DNA of 64,000 nucleotides from Sulfitobacter sp. D7 (GCF_003611275.1 NZ_CP020694.1:682001-746000); one strand, 5' to 3'. Shown: positions 9,622 to 19,681, counted from the first letter of the stretch. Program-made: numbers and translations. The notes: a model not told the origin generated them from the sequence alone.

Positions 9622-11070
9622 ATGGGCGGTGGTGAATCGGCGAATGCGCGCGTGCCGAGATCTGCAATTTTTGCAGCGTCCCCCCATGGCTATCTTGTTT
9701 TAGATACTGATCTTATGATCATCGACGTGAATGACCGGTATCTTTGCATCACCGGGTCAAAAGCCGATGATCTCATTGGGAAACTGCTGTTCGATGCATT
9801 TCCGGATGATCCTTCTGACGCTACGGCGGATGGCACCAACAATCTGCGCAAGTCACTTGAGATTGTCGCCGCCACTGGCAAGCCGCATCGGATGGCCGTT
9901 CAGAAATACAATATACCCATTCGCGACAGCGTCGACGGGGCCTTTGAAGAGAAGTATTGGCAGCCGTTCAACGCGCCTGTTTTCCAAGACGGCCAGCTGA
10001 TCGCGCTTATTCACCATGTCGAAGATGTCACCTCGGAATTCATTGGTCGCCGCGACCAAGCGATACGGCTCAATCTGGCAAAACAGGTGTCGGGTGTCGG
10101 CTATGGGGAACTGGACCTTCAGACCGGCACCGCGAATGTATCGCATGAGTTGGCCGATCTTTTCGGCTATCCAGATACCGAGGGAACCTTTCCGATCACC
10201 AAGCTTTTTGAGCGTATCCATCCCGATGATCTGGAGCATGTGAAGAAGAGCTTGGAAGGGGTCACGGCCAGTGATGCAACGGTAAACGCCGACTATCGGA
10301 TCGTCTTGCCCCGAGGGGATATTCGATGGCTGAACACACGTGGCGAAGTGCTTTTTGAGCATGGCAAACCCGCGCGGTTCATCGGTGCGTCCCTCGATCT
10401 GACCCATTCCAAAAAACGCGAAGAGGTCTTGCAGAAAACGCTGACCGAGAGGGACAAACTTCTTGAGCAGAAAGAAACGCTGCTGGGGGATGTAAACCAC
10501 CGGATCAAGAACAGCCTCCATCTGGTGTCGAGTATCCTACGCCTTGAAGCCGCGTCGGTGGAAGACGACCACGTCAAACACAGTCTGCAGCAGGCCTCTT
10601 TGCGGGTGCATGCCGTAAGCTCGGTTCATGAACTTATCTATAAATCTCAGAACGTTACCCATGTGGATGTCGGTGAATACATCCCGCAACTCGTCGACTT
10701 TCTTTCAACCAGCACAGAGACCGACAGCAGGCGGATTGAGAATGTTGTCTACGCGCAGGCGGTCGTTCTTCCGACGGATCTGGCGATCAACCTTGCGCTG
10801 CTGATCAATGAGCTTGTGACCAACGCGCATAAACATGCCTTCGTTGAGCGGGAACAGGGCCGGGTAGATGTTCGTTTGCATCAAGAGGGAACCCTTTTGA
10901 CCTTGACGGTATCGGACGATGGGATCGGTAGCGCGAAAGGTCTAGAGAGGGTCGGTCTCGGTTCGAAGATCGTGGCGGGCATTGTTAGCCAGCTTGGGGC
11001 GACGATGGAGAAGAGGGCAACAGAGCATGGTTATTGCGTCGAGATTGAGATCCCCATGCCTGCCGGGTAA
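9622..11070 (+). CDS. PAS-domain HisKA_2-type sensor histidine kinase
   Basis: A 482-residue soluble kinase with no clear membrane segment. Two PAS regions (~15-135 and ~150-275; the second has the DLTHSKKREE exit typical of a PAC segment) precede a HisKA_2 dimerisation domain with LGDVNHRIKNSL, phospho-acceptor His293. The C-terminal HATPase_c has NELVTNAHKHAF and DDGIGS. Such HisKA_2/HWE kinases in alphaproteobacteria often act in general stress or light signalling. The receiver-only gene six bases downstream is its likely partner. Confidence 0.9.
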   Translation: MGGGESANARVPRSAIFAASPHGYLVLDTDLMIIDVNDRYLCITGSKADDLIGKLLFDAFPDDPSDATADGTNNLRKSLEIVAATGKPHRMAVQKYNIPIRDSVDGAFEEKYWQPFNAPVFQDGQLIALIHHVEDVTSEFIGRRDQAIRLNLAKQVSGVGYGELDLQTGTANVSHELADLFGYPDTEGTFPITKLFERIHPDDLEHVKKSLEGVTASDATVNADYRIVLPRGDIRWLNTRGEVLFEHGKPARFIGASLDLTHSKKREEVLQKTLTERDKLLEQKETLLGDVNHRIKNSLHLVSSILRLEAASVEDDHVKHSLQQASLRVHAVSSVHELIYKSQNVTHVDVGEYIPQLVDFLSTSTETDSRRIENVVYAQAVVLPTDLAINLALLINELVTNAHKHAFVEREQGRVDVRLHQEGTLLTLTVSDDGIGSAKGLERVGLGSKIVAGIVSQLGATMEKRATEHGYCVEIEIPMPAG

Positions 11071-11076
11071 TGCCCG

Positions 11077-11436
11077 GTGAATATTCTGATCGTCGAAGAT
11101 GAATTTCTGATTGCCTTGGACCTTCAGATGCAGCTCGAACAGCTTCAGCATTCCGTTCTTGGCCCGGTCAAGGATTTCGCGGCCTGCCGGGAGGTGGTGA
11201 CGCAGTCCCGCCCGGACTTGGCGTTCATGGACCTTCGACTGGCGAATGGAGAATCTGGCGAGGACCTCGCACAGTGGTTGCTGAGCGAACACAATATCCG
11301 CTGCATCTTTTTGAGCGGCAACCTGGACGAACCGACCCAGACACGGCTGAGAGGGCTTGAACCGATTGCCATGCTCGGCAAACCCACTTTTCCGCATCTG
11401 ATCGCAGCAGCGATTGACGATTTCGCGCGCGGGTAA
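11077..11436 (+). CDS. Single-domain response regulator (receiver only)
   Basis: A 119-residue CheY-like receiver starting with GTG, six bases after the kinase stop. The acidic pocket is seen as ED at residues 7-8, the phospho-acceptor is Asp52 (FMDLRL) and the conserved lysine is in MLGKPT near the C-terminus. No output domain follows, so it probably acts by protein interaction or as a phosphate shuttle for the upstream HisKA_2 kinase. Confidence 0.9.
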   Translation: MNILIVEDEFLIALDLQMQLEQLQHSVLGPVKDFAACREVVTQSRPDLAFMDLRLANGESGEDLAQWLLSEHNIRCIFLSGNLDEPTQTRLRGLEPIAMLGKPTFPHLIAAAIDDFARG

Positions 11437-11463
11437 GTGGGCGCGGGTAGGCGTGGCGGAAAT

Positions 11464-11540
11464 TGGCGCTCCCTGAAGGATTCGAACCCTCGACCTGCCG
11501 ATTAGAAGTCGGCTGCTCTATCCAGCTGAGCTAAGGGAGC
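11464..11540 (-). tRNA. tRNA-Arg (anticodon TCT)
   Basis: The minus strand folds into a complete cloverleaf. The acceptor arms GCTCCCT and AGGGAGC pair fully, followed by discriminator G and an encoded CCA (11464-11466). The anticodon loop CTTCTAA puts the TCT anticodon at 11504-11506. The T-arm has GGTTCGAATCC. It lies between the receiver gene and sodC. Confidence 0.96.
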
Positions 11541-11643
11541 ACTCGGCCGCTTATAGGGGCAAGCCTTGCCCTGCATCAAGAGGAACCCGACGCGGGCCGG
11601 GTGGGTTGAGCCGTCATCGACATATAACCCAACGGAGGAAGCC

Positions 11644-12165
11644 ATGTACCTGCGCAATATCCTACTCGGGGCCGCTTTGGCCACAACGGGCGCCGTCGCG
11701 GCGCAGGCCGAAGGCCATATGCAAACGGCAGCATCTGCTCAGGTGGCGGGCAATTCGGATGATATCTCAGGCAATGTTACCCTGAACACGACCGCCTCGG
11801 GCCGGACCTTGGTAAAGATCGACGTGACTGGCGTGCCCGCGGGCACCCATGGCGTGCACTTGCATGAAACCGGCGATTGTTCTGCGGATGATTTCAAATC
11901 TGCTGGGGGCCACATCGCGGGGGACCACAAGCATGGTGTGCTCGTCGAAGGTGGGCCGCATCCGGGTGACATGCCCAATATGGAAGTGGGGGAAGATGGC
12001 GTGCTTCAGGCCGAAGTCTTTCTTGATCTGCTCGATATCGAGACCATGATCAAAGATGACGACGGCGCGGCTTTCATTATTCACAGCGGTGCGGACGACT
12101 ACGAATCGCAGCCCTCCGGCGATGCGGGCTCGCGCATTGCCTGCGGGGCCTTTGAGGCTTCGTAA
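11644..12165 (+). CDS. sodC: Cu/Zn superoxide dismutase (SodC-type), exported
   Basis: The ATG at 11644 is chosen because a GGAGG sequence precedes it and it begins a clean signal peptide (about 22 residues ending in AAQA). An in-frame start at 11566 would add residues overlapping the tRNA upstream region. The 173-residue product keeps the Cu/Zn SOD metal ligands: HLHETGDC, the GGH and KHGV histidines, GPHPGDMPN and the C-terminal GDAGSRIACG. It should dismutate superoxide in the periplasm. It is transcribed alone. Confidence 0.92.
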   Translation: MYLRNILLGAALATTGAVAAQAEGHMQTAASAQVAGNSDDISGNVTLNTTASGRTLVKIDVTGVPAGTHGVHLHETGDCSADDFKSAGGHIAGDHKHGVLVEGGPHPGDMPNMEVGEDGVLQAEVFLDLLDIETMIKDDDGAAFIIHSGADDYESQPSGDAGSRIACGAFEAS

Positions 12166-12180
12166 AGGGATCTGAGACTT

Positions 12181-12217
12181 GGGCACCCCGGTCTCGTTCA
12201 TTCGGGGTTGGGGTGTC
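12181..12217 (+). terminator. Possible terminator after sodC
   Basis: GGCACCCC at 12182-12189 can pair with GGGGTGTC at 12210-12217 (one G-U pair). No T-run follows. It is 16 bases after the sodC stop. Weak support. Confidence 0.35.
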
Positions 12218-12389
12218 GAATCGGCGCGGTGCCGCTGATCGGCGCGGGCGGGCAAGAAGCGGACGGCATGCCCATATGATGCAGGGAAGAACCGGACTCT
12301 CGCACTCAGACTGCCGCGCAGCGGCGGGCGTAGGTCGAGGGACCATCGCTCATGCGAGGTGGGGTGTATTTAGCGGAATGATGGGTAAA

Positions 12390-12464
<75 letters not shown>

Positions 12465-12549
12465 GCCGTGGGCGGGTGATTAGCCGCAATCGAAAGGGGG
12501 TGCAACCCCTGATCTGGACCCTTCTTGCACCCTGCGCTAGATAGGCGGC

Positions 12550-12726
12550 ATGGCAAAGCAAAACGCCCCGGAAAAGAACGCGAAAACACCCTCTGCGCGG
12601 GAGGCGCGGCTGAAGGCTGCGCTCAAGGCGAATATGGCCCGGCGCAAGGCGCAGGCCCGTGCGCGGGCCGAGGATGTGGCGCAGGATACAGGCAATGGCC
12701 CCGACGGGTCGGAAAAGGACAGCTGA
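12550..12726 (+). CDS. Small basic protein upstream of murA
   Basis: A 58-residue open frame from ATG 12550 to TGA 12724, ending four bases before the murA ATG. The product is alanine-, arginine- and lysine-rich (middle MARRKAQARARAEDV) with no membrane segment and is probably helical. The tight spacing to murA supports a real co-transcribed gene; I recognise no named family. Its function is unknown. Confidence 0.65.
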   Translation: MAKQNAPEKNAKTPSAREARLKAALKANMARRKAQARARAEDVAQDTGNGPDGSEKDS

Positions 12727-12729
12727 ACG

Positions 12730-14001
12730 ATGGATTCCATTCTGGTCAAAGGCGGCGGTGCGCTGAACGGGCAAATCCCCATCGCGGGGGCCAAGAACGC
12801 CTGTCTGGCGCTGATGCCCGCAACATTGCTGAGCGAAGAGCCACTGACGTTGACCAACGCGCCGCGGCTGAGCGACATCCGCACCATGACCGAACTGCTG
12901 CGCTCTCTGGGGGCGGAAGTCACCTCAATGCAAGACGGCAAGGTCATCACGATGGCCAGCCACGGGCCGATCAATACCCGTGCGGAATATGACATCGTGC
13001 GCAAGATGCGCGCCTCTAACCTTGTGCTGGGTCCGTTGCTGGCGCGGGAAGGCCATGCCGAAGTCTCGCTGCCCGGCGGCTGCGCGATTGGCGCGCGTCC
13101 GATGGATATTCACACCGATGGGCTGGCCAAGATGGGCGCGGAAATCGATCTGCGTGACGGCTATCTCTATGCCAAGGCTGAGGGCGGCAAGCTCAAGGGC
13201 GCCGTGATCGACTTCCCTTTTGCCTCTGTCGGGGCGACCGAGAATATCTTGATGGCCGCGACTTTGGCCAAGGGCACGACCGTCATCAACAACGCCGCGC
13301 GGGAGCCTGAGATCGTCGATCTGGCGGACTGTCTGCGGGCCATGGGCGCGCAGATTGAAGGTGACGGCACACCGAGCATCACCATTCAGGGCGTCGATAG
13401 CCTGCATGGGGCGACCCATAAAGTTGTGACCGACCGTATTGAGCTTGGCACCTATATGCTGGCGCCAGCCTTTTGCGGCGGCGAAGTGGAACTGCTGGGC
13501 GGGCGGATCGACCTGTTGCAGGCGTTCTGCGAAAAGCTCGACGCGGCAGGGATCGAGGTGACTGAGACACAGGCTGGCCTCAAGGTGGCGCGGCGCAATG
13601 GCCGCATCTCGGCGGTGGATGTCACGACAGAGCCATTCCCCGGCTTCCCGACCGACCTTCAGGCACAGATGATGGCGTTGCTCTGCACTGCCGAAGGGAC
13701 CTCTGTACTGGAAGAGAAGATTTTCGAGAACCGCTTCATGCACGCCCCGGAATTGATCCGCATGGGCGCGCGGATTGATGTGCACGGCGGCACGGCTAAG
13801 GTCACTGGCGTTAAGAAACTCAAAGGCGCGCCGGTTATGGCAACCGATCTGCGAGCGTCGATCTCACTCATCCTCGCCGGGCTGGCCGCCACCGGAGAGA
13901 CCACGGTAAGCCGGGTCTACCACCTTGATCGCGGCTATGAGCATGTGGTGTCCAAGCTGCGCGGCGTGGGTGCGGATATCGAAAGGATCAGCAGCAAATG
14001 A
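12730..14001 (+). CDS. murA: UDP-N-acetylglucosamine 1-carboxyvinyltransferase MurA
   Basis: A 423-residue protein of normal MurA length that transfers enolpyruvate from PEP to UDP-GlcNAc, the first committed step of peptidoglycan synthesis, in the cytoplasm. Hallmarks are the N-terminal [17 protein letters not shown], the loop around [12 protein letters not shown] (~residues 114-125, the position of the PEP-binding cysteine) and the C-terminal VYHLDRGYE. It overlaps the following DUF2948 gene by four bases. Confidence 0.97.
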   Translation: MDSILVKGGGALNGQIPIAGAKNACLALMPATLLSEEPLTLTNAPRLSDIRTMTELLRSLGAEVTSMQDGKVITMASHGPINTRAEYDIVRKMRASNLVLGPLLAREGHAEVSLPGGCAIGARPMDIHTDGLAKMGAEIDLRDGYLYAKAEGGKLKGAVIDFPFASVGATENILMAATLAKGTTVINNAAREPEIVDLADCLRAMGAQIEGDGTPSITIQGVDSLHGATHKVVTDRIELGTYMLAPAFCGGEVELLGGRIDLLQAFCEKLDAAGIEVTETQAGLKVARRNGRISAVDVTTEPFPGFPTDLQAQMMALLCTAEGTSVLEEKIFENRFMHAPELIRMGARIDVHGGTAKVTGVKKLKGAPVMATDLRASISLILAGLAATGETTVSRVYHLDRGYEHVVSKLRGVGADIERISSK

Positions 14002-14468
14002 CCGAAGATGCACGTTTCGAAGATGGCCGCGAAGCGCCGTTGAACCTCGGCGCATTGGATGCCGAGGATCTCACGGTGATCGCCTCGCTCACGCAAGATG
14101 CGGTGTTTCCTGCCTCTGAGATGCGCTGGCACCGCACGGGCGCGCGTTTCGCGCTGCTGCTGAACCGGCTGCGGCATGAAGATACGGGGGCCGCACGTCA
14201 TGCGCCCGAGCGGGTGCAATCGGTGCTGATGTTCAACAACGTGCAGCGTGTGGCAAGCCAAGGCGTGCCCAAGGGCGATGCCGATACCATCCTCTCCCTG
14301 CTCGACATCACGTTCGAGGAAACCGACGCGCCTTCGGGCCATGTCACGCTGACCTTGGCCGGAGACGGCGCGATCCGGTTAGAGGTCGAGGCTCTGGAGG
14401 TAACGCTCAAGGATGTGACACGTCCCTATGTGGCCCCTTCAAAGAAAAGGCCCGTTCACCCCGAGTGA
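13998..14468 (+). CDS. DUF2948 family protein
   Basis: A 156-residue cytoplasmic protein resembling the DUF2948 family of alphaproteobacteria: an early [16 protein letters not shown], a mid-region [12 protein letters not shown], and a C-terminal [13 protein letters not shown]. It is translationally coupled to murA (ATGA overlap) and to the next gene (GTGA overlap), between murA and hisD. No biochemical function is established for the family. Confidence 0.8.
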   Translation: MTEDARFEDGREAPLNLGALDAEDLTVIASLTQDAVFPASEMRWHRTGARFALLLNRLRHEDTGAARHAPERVQSVLMFNNVQRVASQGVPKGDADTILSLLDITFEETDAPSGHVTLTLAGDGAIRLEVEALEVTLKDVTRPYVAPSKKRPVHPE

Positions 14469-14827
14469 CATCCCGTCACGGTGGCAAGGATCGCAAGATG
14501 CCGGAACTAAAACAGACTAGATTTACGCGGGGGCGCGTGGCGGCCCTGATGACCGAAGCGACGGGCTGGGCGCTTTTGCTGCTTGGTGTGGCGCTGGCGG
14601 TGCGGCATCTGTTGGGCACGGTCACCTTGCCGGGGCTTTTGGCCCCTGCCGCGGCGATTGCGGGCGGGCTGTTTGCCATTCTGGCAGCCCATGTCGCGCG
14701 CGCCGTGTTCGACAACGCCCAAGACACCCGCGCCATGCGTTTGGCGCAGCGCTCCGCCCCCAGTGCCGCTGTCAAAACATCGGGCCTGCGGGCCGAGCCC
14801 AGCCTGCGCCGCCCTTCCGCGCCTTGA
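14465..14827 (+). CDS. Small two-helix membrane protein between DUF2948 and hisD
   Basis: A 120-residue product if the GTG at 14465, which overlaps the preceding stop, is used; an ATG at 14498 would give 109 residues. Two hydrophobic stretches (GWALLLLGVALAV and LLAPAAAIAGGLFAILAAH) suggest a helical hairpin in the inner membrane, followed by a basic tail. I recognise no family. Operon placement is the main support that it is a gene. Confidence 0.6.
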   Translation: MTSRHGGKDRKMPELKQTRFTRGRVAALMTEATGWALLLLGVALAVRHLLGTVTLPGLLAPAAAIAGGLFAILAAHVARAVFDNAQDTRAMRLAQRSAPSAAVKTSGLRAEPSLRRPSAP

Positions 14828-14878
14828 TACCTTTGGGCCAGCCCGCTGCGGTGGCCCCCTTTTCGAAAGCCTGACCCC

Positions 14879-16180
14879 ATGCCCGTCACCCTTGATGCTT
14901 CCGCCCCCGATTTCGAAGCGGCCTTTGACAAACTGCTGAACGCCAAGCGCGAAGACAGCCCCGATGTCGATGCCGTGGTGGCCGAGATCATCGCCGATGT
15001 GCGTGCGCGGGGCGATGCTGCGGTGATCGACCTGTCGCAAAAGTTCGACCGCGTGACCCTCACCCCCGACAGCCTGCGCATCAGTGTTGCCGAGGTTGAC
15101 GCCGCCGTCGCCGAAGTCTCCCCCGAGGACCGCAAGGCGCTGGAACTGGCCGCCGACCGCATCCGCGCCTATCACGCACGGCAGCTGCCCGAAGACGCCG
15201 AGTGGACGGATCCCGATGGCGCCACGTTGGGTTGGCGCTGGACGCCGGTTTCCGCCGCTGGCCTTTATGTGCCGGGCGGGCTGGCGAGCTATCCGTCCTC
15301 GGTCCTGATGAACGCGGTCCCGGCCAAGGTGGCGGGGGTCGAGCGTTTGGCCATGGTCGTGCCCACGCCCGATGGCGTGTTGAACCCGCTTGTGTTGCTG
15401 GCCGCCCGCATCGCCGGAGTGGATGAGATTTACCGCATCGGCGGCGCGCAGGCCGTGGCGGCGCTGGCCTATGGCACCGATACGATCCCCCCGGTGGACA
15501 AGATCACCGGCCCCGGCAACGCCTTTGTCGCCGCCGCCAAACGGCGCGTTTTCGGCAAAGTCGGCATCGACATGATCGCCGGCCCGTCGGAGATCCTTGT
15601 TATCGCTGATGGGGACAATGATCCCGATTTCATTGCTCTCGATCTGCTCAGTCAAGCCGAGCACGACGAGAGCGCGCAGAGCATTCTGATCACCACTGAC
15701 CCCGCCTTTGCCCGCGCGGTGGAAGAGGCGGTTGAGAAACGCCTGCTCACCCTTGAGCGTCGCGCCATCGCGGGCGCAAGCTGGCGCGACAATGGTGCGA
15801 TCATCACCGTGGCTGACCTCGACGCCGCGGCGGCGCTCAGCAACCGGATCGCGCCGGAACACCTTGAGCTTTGCGTGGCGGACCCAAAGGCGCTGTCGGA
15901 AAAGATCACCCATGCGGGCGCGATTTTCCTTGGCCAATGGACGCCCGAGGCGATTGGAGATTATGTCGGCGGGCCGAACCACGTTCTGCCCACGGCGCGG
16001 TCGGCGCGCTTCTCTTCGGGGCTGTCGGTGTTGGATTTCATGAAGCGCACCACATTGGCCCAGATGTCGCCCGAAGCCCTCAAAGCCATCGGCCCGGCGG
16101 CAGAGCGGTTGGCCCAGTCAGAGAGCCTTGAGGCGCATGGCCTGTCGGTCACCGCGCGCCTGCGCAAGCTGAACGACTAG
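14879..16180 (+). CDS. hisD: Histidinol dehydrogenase HisD
   Basis: A 433-residue zinc enzyme for the last two steps of histidine synthesis, oxidising L-histidinol to L-histidine with two NAD+. Diagnostic stretches are GLYVPGGLASYPSSVLMNAVPAKVAG, split here as GLYVPGGLA and AVPAKVAGV, then IAGPSEILV, SQAEHDESAQ with metal/catalytic residues, and the late GPNHVLPT. Length is normal. It starts the group hisD, UPF0262, phosphatase. Confidence 0.97.
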   Translation: MPVTLDASAPDFEAAFDKLLNAKREDSPDVDAVVAEIIADVRARGDAAVIDLSQKFDRVTLTPDSLRISVAEVDAAVAEVSPEDRKALELAADRIRAYHARQLPEDAEWTDPDGATLGWRWTPVSAAGLYVPGGLASYPSSVLMNAVPAKVAGVERLAMVVPTPDGVLNPLVLLAARIAGVDEIYRIGGAQAVAALAYGTDTIPPVDKITGPGNAFVAAAKRRVFGKVGIDMIAGPSEILVIADGDNDPDFIALDLLSQAEHDESAQSILITTDPAFARAVEEAVEKRLLTLERRAIAGASWRDNGAIITVADLDAAAALSNRIAPEHLELCVADPKALSEKITHAGAIFLGQWTPEAIGDYVGGPNHVLPTARSARFSSGLSVLDFMKRTTLAQMSPEALKAIGPAAERLAQSESLEAHGLSVTARLRKLND

Positions 16181-16335
16181 GGCAGGGGGGGCAGAAGCCG
16201 CCTGCGCAGGAGGCAGGGCGCTGCCCGCTGTGCCCCCGGGCGCGACATTCGCCACCGGGCATGCTCTCGCGCATTGCCCCCTTCCCACCGCTGCGCTATC
16301 CACGAAATGGTATCGCCAGCAAAAAGGATGCGTCC

Positions 16336-16815
16336 ATGACCCGCATCACCCATATCGCGCTTGATGACGCGAACATGCCGCCCCCCACGCCTGAGATTGA
16401 TCAGGAGCGTAAGGTGGCCATGTTCGACCTGCTGGAAGAGAACAGCTTTGTCCTGCCCGAACGGGAGAAGGGCCCGGTGCCCGAAGGGCCTTATCATCTG
16501 TCCCTGTCCATCCGTGATAAGCGGCTGGTCTTTGATGTGGAGACCGAAGCGGCTGAAAAGGCGGCGGAATTCCACCTTTCCCTCGGCCCGTTCCGGCAGG
16601 TGGTAAAGGATTACTTCCAAATCTGCGAAAGCTATTTCGAGGCGGTCAAGAAACTGCCCCCCAGCCAGATCGAGACGATCGACATGGCCCGGCGCGGCAT
16701 CCACAACGAAGGCTCCCGCGTGCTGCAAGAGCGTCTGTCGGGCAAGGCCGAGATCGACACCGACACCGCGCGGCGGCTCTTTACCCTGATCTGCGTTTTG
16801 CATTTCGGCGGATAA
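16336..16815 (+). CDS. UPF0262 family protein
   Basis: A 159-residue protein. The ATG at 16336 starts MTRITHIALDD, which resembles the family N-terminus; an earlier in-frame ATG at 16261 is less likely. Typical segments are EKGPVPEGPYHL, a central FRQVVKDYF and the late MARRGIHNEGS. It overlaps neither neighbour, but the next ATG begins directly after its stop, so the two are co-translated. The family has no assigned function. Confidence 0.85.
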   Translation: MTRITHIALDDANMPPPTPEIDQERKVAMFDLLEENSFVLPEREKGPVPEGPYHLSLSIRDKRLVFDVETEAAEKAAEFHLSLGPFRQVVKDYFQICESYFEAVKKLPPSQIETIDMARRGIHNEGSRVLQERLSGKAEIDTDTARRLFTLICVLHFGG

Positions 16816-17277
16816 ATGAAGCAGCTGCTGCCTCAATCCGTTCTCTTCTGCTGCGACCACAACGCCGTCCGTTCGCCCATGGCCGAAGGCTTGATGAAGA
16901 AATTCTACGGCACCGGCACCTATGTGCAGTCCGTGGGCGTCAAGAACGACATGGAGATCGACGGCTTTTCCATCGCCGTGTGCAGTGAATTGGATGTGCA
17001 GTTGGACCGGCACCGCAGCCGCAGTTTCGATGAAATGGAGGAATGGGGCGACGATCTGGGGTCATTCGATCTGATCATCGCGCTGAGCCCCGCCAGCCAG
17101 CGCCGGGCGCTGGAGCTGACGCGGTTTTACCATCTCGACGTGGAATATTGGCCGATCCTTGATCCCACGGGACTGGGCGAGAGCCGCGAGGCCAAACTCA
17201 CCCAGTTTCGCGCCGCCCGCGATCAGATCGTCGGACGGCTGATTGATCGCTTTGGCCAGCCGCCCAGCGAAAGCTGA
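16816..17277 (+). CDS. Low-molecular-weight phosphatase family protein
   Basis: A 153-residue cytoplasmic protein with an N-terminal P-loop of CX5R form (Cys13 to Arg19 in CDHNAVRS) followed by PMAEG, typical of the low-molecular-weight tyrosine phosphatase/arsenate reductase fold. The DPTGLGESR segment near residue 118 supplies the DP acid loop. It begins immediately after the UPF0262 stop. Given the hisD neighbourhood it is more likely a housekeeping protein phosphatase than an arsenate reductase; that is inference. Confidence 0.85.
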   Translation: MKQLLPQSVLFCCDHNAVRSPMAEGLMKKFYGTGTYVQSVGVKNDMEIDGFSIAVCSELDVQLDRHRSRSFDEMEEWGDDLGSFDLIIALSPASQRRALELTRFYHLDVEYWPILDPTGLGESREAKLTQFRAARDQIVGRLIDRFGQPPSES

Positions 17278-17281
17278 GCTA

Positions 17282-17644
17282 TCAGGTGTTGGAGCAGGCC
17301 GCCGCGGCGCTCTGGCCATAGGCTTTCCACGTGCTCCAGAAGGCGTTGTCGCTTTTGTTGTCGGACTGACGCATTTCCTGCAAACGGTGGGGGTCGCGGA
17401 AAATCTTGGCGCCCTGGCGCTGATCCGAGCGCGACAGCGTCTGATCCGCCACCGCTTGTACGCAGCCACAACGCGCATGGCTGGAGCCGCGGCGCCCATC
17501 GGCCAGACAAGCCTTTTGAATTGGTCCCGTGGCGAAAAGCACCGGCGTCGGGGAGAAACGTCCCACGGCGGCATCGCTGGAATAACGTGATCCGCCACAA
17601 CCCGCCAAGACGACGAGCGCCATCAAACTTGCAACTGTCCGCAT
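17282..17644 (-). CDS. Small lipoprotein
   Basis: A 120-residue protein with a lipoprotein signal (VLAGC lipobox, Cys15) and a mature part with conserved-looking cysteines (ACLAD, ARCGCVQAVAD, and the C-terminal AAACSNT). The segment RLQEMRQSDNKSDNAFW resembles a small Rhodobacterales-specific family sometimes labelled arginine transporter without support. It is convergent with the phosphatase gene, four bases apart. Function unknown; probably anchored on the periplasmic side. Confidence 0.75.
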   Translation of the reverse strand: MRTVASLMALVVLAGCGGSRYSSDAAVGRFSPTPVLFATGPIQKACLADGRRGSSHARCGCVQAVADQTLSRSDQRQGAKIFRDPHRLQEMRQSDNKSDNAFWSTWKAYGQSAAAACSNT

Positions 17645-17858
17645 TGATTTGCCCTATTGTTTTGGACCATGGGGTTTTCCCCTTGTCGGCCCGGTCTGCT
17701 CTGCCCGTCACTATGCCGCAAAATGGGGCTTCGCGCAATTCTCCTTTGGGGGGCAAGGCGCCTTGGCCTGCGATAAAGCGCCGTGAAGGGCGCGAAGCGG
17801 GCTCTGGCGCGCTCAAGGCCAATTGACGCAGGCGCGGCACTGCGCCATATCCCCTTGC

Positions 17859-19661
17859 ATGACACCGCTTGAAAACATCCGCAATTTCTCCATCGTGGCG
17901 CATATCGACCACGGCAAATCCACGCTGGCCGACCGGTTGATCCAACTCACCGGCACGGTCGCCGAACGCGACATGCAAAGCCAGCTTCTGGATAACATGG
18001 ATATCGAGCGGGAGCGGGGCATCACCATCAAGGCCAACACCGTCCGCATCGAATACCCTGCCAAGGACGGCAAGACCTATGTGTTGAACCTGATCGACAC
18101 GCCCGGACACGTCGACTTCGCCTATGAGGTCGCGCGCTCCATGCATGCGGTCGAAGGTTCGCTGCTGGTCGTCGACGCCACTCAGGGCGTCGAGGCGCAG
18201 ACGCTGGCCAATGTTTATACCGCCATCGATGCGGATCATGAGATCGTGCCGGTCCTGAACAAGGTCGACCTGCCCGCCTCTGACCCCGACCGCGTGCGCG
18301 AACAGATCGAGGATGTGATCGGCATCGACGCCTCCGAGGCCTGCCTGATCTCTGCCAAGACCGGCGTCGGCATCCCCGACGTGCTGGAAGCGATCGTCAA
18401 TAAACTGCCCGCGCCGAAGGGCGGCGACCCCGATGCGCCGCTCAAAGCGATGCTGGTGGATAGCAAATATGACCAATACCTCGGCGTCATCTGTATCGTC
18501 CGGATCATCGACGGCACCCTGAAAAAGGGCGACCGCATTCGCATGATGAAGACCGGCGGCACCTATGACGTGGACGATGTGGGCGTTTACCGGCCCAAGA
18601 TGACCGGCGTCGAAAGCCTCGGCCCCGGCGAGATCGGTTATCTCAACGCCTCGATCAAACAGGTCCGCGACACCCGCGTCGGCGACACGATCACCCATGA
18701 GAAGCGCAAGTGTGAAACCCCGCTGCCGGGCTTTAAGCCCTCGGTGCCGGTGGTTTTCTGTGGTCTCTTCCCGGTCGATGCCAATGACTTCGAAGACATG
18801 CGCGATGCGATCGAAAAGCTCGCCCTGAACGATGCCTCCTTCACCTATGAGATGGAAACCTCTGCCGCGCTTGGCTTTGGCTTCCGCTGCGGTTTCCTTG
18901 GCCTGCTGCACCTCGAAGTGATCCGCGACCGGCTTGAGCGTGAGTATGACATCGACCTGATCACCACTGCGCCTTCGGTGATCTATCACGTCCACATGAA
19001 GGACGGCGAGATGCAGGAGTTGCACAACCCCGCCGACATGCCCGACATGACGCTGGTGGACCACATGCAAGAGCCGCGGATCAAGGCGACGATCCTCGTG
19101 CCCGATGAATACCTTGGCGACGTGTTGAAGCTCTGCCAAGACCGCCGCGGCATTCAAGAAGACCTGACCTATGCTGGTTCGCGGGCGATGGTCGTCTATG
19201 ACCTGCCACTGAACGAGGTGGTGTTTGATTTCTACGACCGGCTGAAGTCGGTCACCAAGGGCTACGCCAGTTTTGACTACCAGATGATCGGCTACCGGCA
19301 GGACAATCTGGTCAAGATGCAGATCCTCGTGAACGACGAGCCGGTGGACGCGCTTTCGACCATGGTGCACCGCGACCGCGCCGAGATGCGCGGCCGGGCG
19401 ATGGTGGAAAAGCTCAAAGACCTGATCCCGCGTCACATGTTCAAGATCCCGATCCAAGCGGCCATCGGCGGCAAGGTGATTGCCCGCGAGACACTCTCGG
19501 CGATGCGTAAGGACGTGACCGCGAAGTGTTACGGTGGGGATGCGACGCGGAAGAAGAAGCTGCTGGAGAAGCAGAAGGCTGGTAAGAAGAAGATGCGCCA
19601 GTTTGGTAAGGTGGATATCCCGCAGGAAGCGTTTATTTCCGCACTAAAAATGGACAGCTAA
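17859..19661 (+). CDS. lepA: Elongation factor 4 (LepA)
   Basis: A 600-residue translational GTPase of standard LepA length, taking ATG 17859 ([10 protein letters not shown]); an upstream in-frame ATG at 17823 is less likely. G1 is AHIDHGKS (~14-21), G3 is DTPGH, G4 is NKVD. The C-terminal LepA-specific domain ends with the lysine-rich [19 protein letters not shown]. It back-translocates or remodels stalled ribosomes. It is transcribed alone, and its stop codon lies in the loop of a strong hairpin. Confidence 0.98.
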   Translation: MTPLENIRNFSIVAHIDHGKSTLADRLIQLTGTVAERDMQSQLLDNMDIERERGITIKANTVRIEYPAKDGKTYVLNLIDTPGHVDFAYEVARSMHAVEGSLLVVDATQGVEAQTLANVYTAIDADHEIVPVLNKVDLPASDPDRVREQIEDVIGIDASEACLISAKTGVGIPDVLEAIVNKLPAPKGGDPDAPLKAMLVDSKYDQYLGVICIVRIIDGTLKKGDRIRMMKTGGTYDVDDVGVYRPKMTGVESLGPGEIGYLNASIKQVRDTRVGDTITHEKRKCETPLPGFKPSVPVVFCGLFPVDANDFEDMRDAIEKLALNDASFTYEMETSAALGFGFRCGFLGLLHLEVIRDRLEREYDIDLITTAPSVIYHVHMKDGEMQELHNPADMPDMTLVDHMQEPRIKATILVPDEYLGDVLKLCQDRRGIQEDLTYAGSRAMVVYDLPLNEVVFDFYDRLKSVTKGYASFDYQMIGYRQDNLVKMQILVNDEPVDALSTMVHRDRAEMRGRAMVEKLKDLIPRHMFKIPIQAAIGGKVIARETLSAMRKDVTAKCYGGDATRKKKLLEKQKAGKKKMRQFGKVDIPQEAFISALKMDS

Positions 19662-19681
19662 AAGCTGGCCATTTTTAGTGC
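19641..19681 (+). terminator. Hairpin spanning the lepA stop codon
   Basis: GCACTAAAAATGG (19641-19653) pairs perfectly with CCATTTTTAGTGC (19669-19681). An inner CAGCT/AGCTG pair extends it with one mismatch. The lepA TAA lies in the loop. The T-run is inside the 3' arm instead of after it, so it may stop transcription from either side or protect mRNA ends. Confidence 0.65.

Noticed and set aside
14507..15982. 491-codon frame opposite hisD
   Set aside because: Antisense to hisD with no homologous features.
17223..19457. 744-codon open frame opposite lepA
   Set aside because: It is exactly antisense to a clear lepA and its composition (DH-, H- and V-rich) is that of a shadow of a GC-rich gene.
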